NCBI GenBank assembly: GCA_947071955.1
Contig: CAMTGL010000043.1
Location: 1-11,256, forward strand
Source: an uncultured Plesiomonas sp.
GTDB lineage: Bacteria; Pseudomonadota; Gammaproteobacteria; Enterobacterales; CAMTGL01
DNA length: 11,256 bases
Direction: 5' to 3'
This document shows positions 7,519-11,256 of the stretch, piece by piece (position 1 is the first letter of the stretch; the number at the start of each line of letters is the position of its first letter). Made by a program: the position numbers and the translations under genes. Below the pieces are notes generated by a model. It was given only the letters and a program-made list of their open reading frames with translations. It was not told the origin of the DNA and did no database searches.

Positions 7519-8163
7519 ATGACAGAACAATCTCAGCAGTGTCTCATCATCGGTATCGCTGGCGCTTCAGCGTCAGGAAAAAGTCTTATTGCTAGCACCA
7601 TTTACCGTGAGCTGTGCGAACAGCTTGGAGATGCTCAAATCGGCGTGATATCTGAAGATTGCTATTACAAAGATCAAAGCCATTTGCCGATGGAGCTTCG
7701 TGTGAAAACGAACTACGATCATCCAAAAGCTATGGATCATGACTTATTGTTGCAGCATTTACAGATGTTGCAACGTGGCGAAGCGGTTGATATCCCGCAA
7801 TACAGCTATGTAGAGCACACGCGTAAACAAGAAGCTATTCACTTTGAACCGAAAAAAGTGATCATTTTGGAAGGTATTTTACTGCTGACAGATTCTCGTC
7901 TGCGCGGTGAAATGCACGCTTCTATTTTTATTGATACGCCGCTGGATATCTGTTTACTGCGCCGTGTCAGAAGAGATGTGACCGAGCGTGGCCGTACTAT
8001 GGAATCAGTACTTGAGCAGTACCAGAAAACGGTACGTCCAATGTTCTTGCAGTTTATTGAACCATCAAAACAGTATGCCGATATTATCGTACCGCGCGGT
8101 GGAAAAAACCGTATCGCTATCGATATTCTGAAAGCAAAAATCACGCAGTTACTCAGCGAGTAA
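7519..8163 (+). CDS. udk: Uridine kinase (uridine/cytidine monophosphokinase)
   Basis: This 214-residue protein (E. coli Udk 213) is a P-loop kinase that phosphorylates uridine and cytidine to UMP and CMP, using GTP or ATP, in pyrimidine salvage in the cytoplasm. Visible family motifs are the Walker A GASASGKS at 15-22, ISEDCYYKD and NYDHPKAMD in the nucleoside-binding part, ILEGILLL (about 115-122), and the basic lid RRVRRDVTERGRT (about 148-160). The ATG at 7519 gives the normal family length; upstream AGAG (7508-7511) is a weak ribosome binding site. An intrinsic terminator follows, so it is largely separated from dcd although the two genes are linked in related genomes. Confidence 0.97.
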   Translation: MTEQSQQCLIIGIAGASASGKSLIASTIYRELCEQLGDAQIGVISEDCYYKDQSHLPMELRVKTNYDHPKAMDHDLLLQHLQMLQRGEAVDIPQYSYVEHTRKQEAIHFEPKKVIILEGILLLTDSRLRGEMHASIFIDTPLDICLLRRVRRDVTERGRTMESVLEQYQKTVRPMFLQFIEPSKQYADIIVPRGGKNRIAIDILKAKITQLLSE

Positions 8164-8186
8164 ATACAACTGACCACACTGAGAGC

Positions 8187-8211
8187 GGCTGGATTTTCCA
8201 GCCTCTTTTTT
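8187..8211 (+). terminator. Rho-independent terminator after udk
   Basis: GGCTGGA (8187-8193) pairs with TCCAGCC (8197-8203) around a TTT loop. TCTTTTTT follows at 8204-8211. It is a compact, canonical intrinsic terminator 24 bases beyond the udk stop, implying that dcd needs its own promoter in the remaining 138 bases. Confidence 0.88.
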
Positions 8212-8240
8212 AATCTGATAGTGAACGTAACCGCTCATTC

Positions 8241-8256
8241 CCATGTATCCACATGG
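8241..8256. repeat. Short palindrome upstream of dcd
   Basis: CCATGT (8241-8246) and ACATGG (8251-8256) are perfect reverse complements around ATCC. It lies about 95 bases before dcd, between the udk terminator and any dcd promoter. It could be an operator or leader hairpin, and symmetry of this size can also arise by chance. The rest of the gap (8257-8349) shows only weak promoter-like sequence such as TAAAAT at 8309-8314. Confidence 0.35.
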
Positions 8257-8349
8257 ATTTTACGACATAAATCACGGAGATTATCCATTGTGTCGCCGCA
8301 AATTATCTTAAAATAGAGTTGGTTACGCTATAAGCTGGAGTTATTTGCT

Positions 8350-8931
8350 ATGCGTTTATGTGATACGGATATAGAAGCTGCGTTAGACAGTGGTCGGATT
8401 GTCATCGAGCCACGCCCGCCGATTGAGCGTATCAACGGCGCGACAGTTGATGTGCGTTTAGGCAATCAGTTTCGGGTCTTCCGTGACCATACTGCTGCGT
8501 TTATTGATCTGAGCGGCCCGAAAGATGAAGTGACTGCCGCACTTGAGCGCGTGATGAGTGATGAGATCGTGCTAGCCGAGGGGGAAGCGTTCTTTTTGCA
8601 TCCAGGGGAGCTGGCGCTGGCAGTTACCTATGAATCGGTAACATTGCCTGATGATATAGTGGGTTGGCTTGATGGCCGATCGTCTTTGGCTCGACTAGGC
8701 TTGATGGTGCATGTTACGGCACACCGAATTGATCCGGGTTGGCAAGGTTGCATCGTGCTCGAGTTTTATAATTCAGGGAAGTTACCATTAGCTCTTCGCC
8801 CTGAAATGTTGATTGGCGCACTCAGCTTTGAACCACTCACAGGGCCTGCCGCACGGCCATATAATCGTCGTGTTGATGCAAAATATAAAAATCAGCAAGG
8901 CGCAGTAGCGAGTCGTATTGATAAGGATTAA
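8350..8931 (+). CDS. dcd: dCTP deaminase
   Basis: This 193-residue enzyme, the same length as E. coli Dcd, deaminates dCTP to dUTP, the main source of dUMP for thymidylate synthesis in enteric-type bacteria; it works as a cytoplasmic homotrimer. Residues aligned with the E. coli active site are present at the same numbers: Ser111 and Arg115 in DGRSSLARLGL, Ala124 before His125, and catalytic Glu138 in VLEFYN. The protein lacks features of the bifunctional deaminase/dUTPase type as far as can be judged, so a separate dUTPase is expected elsewhere. The start ATG has TGGAG at 8336-8340, nine bases upstream. asmA begins 34 bases after the stop without an intervening terminator, so the two are one transcription unit. 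Confidence 0.97.
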   Translation: MRLCDTDIEAALDSGRIVIEPRPPIERINGATVDVRLGNQFRVFRDHTAAFIDLSGPKDEVTAALERVMSDEIVLAEGEAFFLHPGELALAVTYESVTLPDDIVGWLDGRSSLARLGLMVHVTAHRIDPGWQGCIVLEFYNSGKLPLALRPEMLIGALSFEPLTGPAARPYNRRVDAKYKNQQGAVASRIDKD

Positions 8932-8965
8932 CACTCGCTGAGTTGATAACAAGAATGAGGCAGGG

Positions 8966-10906
8966 ATGAGAAAACGGCTTATACTGGGATGTACACTGGG
9001 TATTTTTGCGATAGCAGCATCTACTTTGTTGCTATCAATCGATACTAATCAGTTTAAATCATTGATTGCTGATCGTATTAAAAGCAAAACAGGGCAGACA
9101 TTAACCATACAAGGCGCATTACAGTGGCGCTTTTCATACGGGTTATATCTGCAAGCCGGTGAAACCTCACTGACCAGCCCAGCCGGTTATCGTGACCCCT
9201 ATATTATCCAGGCGAAAAGCATTTCGCTTGAAGTTGGTTTGTTTTCTTTATTAAGCAAACAACTTGTTATCAACAATTTGCAGCTTAACGGTGTTACTGC
9301 TGTATTGGAAATTGCGGCAAATGGCACAAGTAATTGGGATGCACTGGCCCGCGATGATCTCTCTGCTGAAAATGATCCCTATCAGAAAAATACGTTTTCA
9401 CTTGATTTACCTATTTCATCTCCGGTAATTTCACAAAACACCACACCTCAAAAAAACACTTGGGATATTGTCCTACGCCAGATCACAGTCAATAACAGTC
9501 AGCTTATCTGGCGAAAAGCGGCTAATTCAGTTGTATTTAACCAACTTAATATTGCTCTGGGCAATGCTACTCATGGCGTATTTCCCTTACAACTTTCATC
9601 CTCTATTGCACTGCCGCGTGATACTGCGGCCATTAATTATCAGGGTAAATTATCTCTGAGTGAAAACCTTAATGATATTTCACTGACCAATAATAATCTT
9701 GAAATTACACTGATTAATAATACCGCCGAGGGTGGCACGGAAAACAAGATAACCAGTACATTCTTGGCTGATTTAAATCGGAAAGAGGGTAAAGTTGTAC
9801 TGCGAGATGTTCGAGTTGACTCTCCTATTGCACAAGTTTCTGGTGAGGTTATTGCAAAAACAAAGCCAGCGCCGGGTTTTATTGATATCAATATTAACAG
9901 CCCCTATCTTGATCTTGATACATTATTACCACTTTGGAAAGATGTTGTAGAGCGTGCTGACCAGCCTGATAACGCTGTCTACCTTGGGCAAAATGGAAAT
10001 ACCGCAATCAGCATAGAGGCTACTAGCGAAATAGCAGAACTTAATTCTGATAATATACTGGATAAATCCAGTGACAATACCCGCAAGCAAAATAGCCTCT
10101 ATTATCTTGATGGTTTTGCCACCTTAAGAGTGAATAAAGTTCATTGGCGAAAACATACATTTGATGATGTATCCCTTGATGCGACCATTCAACAAGGTAT
10201 TGCGGCAATTGATCAATTTAGCATGACAGGTTTAGGTGGATTACTGCAAGCAACCGGTACAGTTAACTTATTGACCGAGCCTAAAATATTTGAAATTTTA
10301 CCTGTACTAACCCATATTCAACTTTCATCATTACTGAACTGGCTTAATAGTGGTATTGATGCGCGTGGAGTATTGAATATGAGTGGGAAATGGCTATTTG
10401 AAGGGTGGCCGAATATAGATTCTAGCCGTGGATTTGTCACCTTGCTATTACGGGATGTTGATTTTGAAGGCGTGAATTTACCGTATTTACTCTCAAGCAG
10501 CATAGCCAGAGCAAAAGGTCAAAGCGTGGCCAGTGAATCGGTAGCTTATCAAACACACTTGGATAAAATGGCAATTGACCTGAATATTAATCAGGGAAAG
10601 CTAAAAATAGCACGCATGAATGCATCAGCCAATAAACTTGCACTCAACGCCACAGGAAATATTAATCTTCTGACCAAACAGTGTGATTTAACATTGAATA
10701 ACCGCATTCAAACAGCAAACAATGATGTTCCGTTTGTAGATGTTCCGCTGTACGTATATGGGTCATTAAATGATCTACGTTATCGGGTTGATATAGTTAG
10801 TATTGTGAAACAACAAATTCGTGCAAATAAACAAAAGTTACGTGATAAGCTTGAAAAGCAAGGCATACTCAGACGTGATGAAATAGATGAGATTAATGCA
10901 CTATAG
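8966..10906 (+). CDS. asmA: AsmA family envelope protein
   Basis: The 646-residue protein is slightly longer than E. coli AsmA (617). It begins with a basic residue cluster and one hydrophobic segment (about 5-24), an uncleaved inner-membrane anchor; the rest should lie in the periplasm as beta-rich AsmA/AsmA_2-type domains. The early segment with IADRIKSKTGQTLTIQGALQW is typical of the AsmA N-terminus. The last 35 residues are highly charged and probably helical. E. coli AsmA affects outer-membrane assembly and lipopolysaccharide levels, and the wider family (TamB, YhdP) is implicated in phospholipid transport between membranes. TGAGG at 8956-8960 is five bases before the ATG. The dcd-asmA order matches E. 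coli. The gene looks richer in A+T and Asn/Ser codons than its neighbours, which fits a fast-evolving envelope protein. Confidence 0.92.
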   Translation: MRKRLILGCTLGIFAIAASTLLLSIDTNQFKSLIADRIKSKTGQTLTIQGALQWRFSYGLYLQAGETSLTSPAGYRDPYIIQAKSISLEVGLFSLLSKQLVINNLQLNGVTAVLEIAANGTSNWDALARDDLSAENDPYQKNTFSLDLPISSPVISQNTTPQKNTWDIVLRQITVNNSQLIWRKAANSVVFNQLNIALGNATHGVFPLQLSSSIALPRDTAAINYQGKLSLSENLNDISLTNNNLEITLINNTAEGGTENKITSTFLADLNRKEGKVVLRDVRVDSPIAQVSGEVIAKTKPAPGFIDININSPYLDLDTLLPLWKDVVERADQPDNAVYLGQNGNTAISIEATSEIAELNSDNILDKSSDNTRKQNSLYYLDGFATLRVNKVHWRKHTFDDVSLDATIQQGIAAIDQFSMTGLGGLLQATGTVNLLTEPKIFEILPVLTHIQLSSLLNWLNSGIDARGVLNMSGKWLFEGWPNIDSSRGFVTLLLRDVDFEGVNLPYLLSSSIARAKGQSVASESVAYQTHLDKMAIDLNINQGKLKIARMNASANKLALNATGNINLLTKQCDLTLNNRIQTANNDVPFVDVPLYVYGSLNDLRYRVDIVSIVKQQIRANKQKLRDKLEKQGILRRDEIDEINAL

Positions 10907-10961
10907 ATTAAAACTAAATGCATTATTCACGATGGCCTGTACCGGCTGTGTGCAGCAATAA
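10896..10961 (+). CDS. Candidate 21-residue lipoprotein-like small ORF overlapping the asmA stop
   Basis: An ATG at 10896 in the +1 frame relative to asmA overlaps the last 11 bases of asmA and reads MHYRLKLNALFTMACTGC followed by VQQ and TAA (10959-10961). It has basic residues at 4 and 6, a short hydrophobic stretch (7-14) and a lipobox-like CTGC at 15-18. Serine/glycine small residues before cysteine are typical, but the -3 position is Cys and not Leu/Val, so the motif is imperfect. If processed at Cys18 only a four-residue lipopeptide would remain. The upstream GATGAG (10885-10890) is a modest ribosome binding site, and translational coupling with asmA is possible. I do not recognise a family. 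It may equally be a chance frame in the 80-base gap before anmK, or the eroded start of a lost lipoprotein gene. Confidence 0.25.
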   Translation: MHYRLKLNALFTMACTGCVQQ

Positions 10962-10986
10962 TCATTGATTTAACGGCAGGTAAATA

Positions 10987-11256
10987 ATGGCAAAATATAT
11001 CGGTTTAATGTCAGGTACCAGTTTAGATGGTGCTGATACCGTGTTAATTGAGACAGATGGCCAGCAAGTTTCTTTATTGGCTGCTGACTTTTTGCCCATG
11101 CCTGATGCACTGAAACAATCTGTATTAGATGTCTGCCACGGTCAAACTACGACATTGGTAAATATCGGTCAACTTGACCACCGTTTAGGGCTATTTTTTG
11201 CTGAAGCTGTACAATCATTGTTCACAAAACATCATATTCTGGCAGCAGATATCGAG
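10987..11256 (+). CDS. anmK: Anhydro-N-acetylmuramic acid kinase (3' end outside window)
   Basis: The first 90 residues are visible, and the frame runs off the right edge; full-length family members have about 370. The N-terminus MAKYIGLMSGTSLDGADTVL carries the diagnostic GLMSGTSLDG phosphate-binding motif of AnmK, and FGQLD-like IGQLDHRLG with FAEAVQSL matches the E. coli protein further on. AnmK phosphorylates 1,6-anhydro-N-acetylmuramic acid to MurNAc-6-phosphate with ATP, a cytoplasmic step of peptidoglycan recycling. The catalytic Asp, expected near residue 180, is outside the window. The start is supported by GCAGG at 10976-10980, six bases upstream. It lies 80 bases after asmA with no visible terminator, so it may be read with dcd-asmA. 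Confidence 0.95.
   Translation, partial: MAKYIGLMSGTSLDGADTVLIETDGQQVSLLAADFLPMPDALKQSVLDVCHGQTTTLVNIGQLDHRLGLFFAEAVQSLFTKHHILAADIE

Overview
The window reads as an ordinary, densely packed stretch of gammaproteobacterial chromosome. Nearly every protein closely resembles its Escherichia coli counterpart in length and motifs (PqiB, PqiC, HdhA, LplA, MetG, Mrp/ApbC, Udk, Dcd, AsmA, AnmK). The moderate base composition and the contiguous order metG / mrp-udk-dcd-asmA-anmK suggest a non-enteric member such as an Aeromonadales relative. That placement is an inference of low confidence. I see no insertion sequence, phage gene, CRISPR array, tRNA, rRNA or toxin-antitoxin pair.

Layout: 1-1861 holds the end of a pqi operon (pqiB cut by the left edge, then pqiC), which builds an MCE-type intermembrane lipid transporter. 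A 134-base gap with an 11-bp inverted repeat leads to an hdhA-like short-chain dehydrogenase (1996-2763), closed by a rho-independent terminator. lplA (2970-4001) scavenges lipoate and converges on metG (minus strand, 4089-6134), with a bidirectional terminator between them. metG is divergent from mrp across a 170-base spacer that carries a hairpin. The best mrp start is a GTG at 6305, which has a strong ribosome binding site and gives the usual family length; a longer reading frame begins at 6263. udk (7519-8163) follows and ends in a clear terminator. dcd (8350-8931) and asmA (8966-10906) form a tight pair. anmK starts at 10987 and runs off the right edge.

Functional themes are envelope lipid homeostasis (PqiBC, AsmA), pyrimidine nucleotide metabolism (Udk salvage, Dcd for dUTP/dTTP supply), Fe-S cofactor delivery (Mrp), protein lipoylation (LplA), translation (MetG) and murein recycling (AnmK). 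These are housekeeping neighbours, not one pathway.

I looked for an undescribed system and did not find a convincing one. The least explained items are a 21-codon lipoprotein-like reading frame overlapping the asmA stop, the 11-bp inverted repeat before hdhA, the hairpin in front of mrp, and a run of eight G inside the Walker A codons of mrp.
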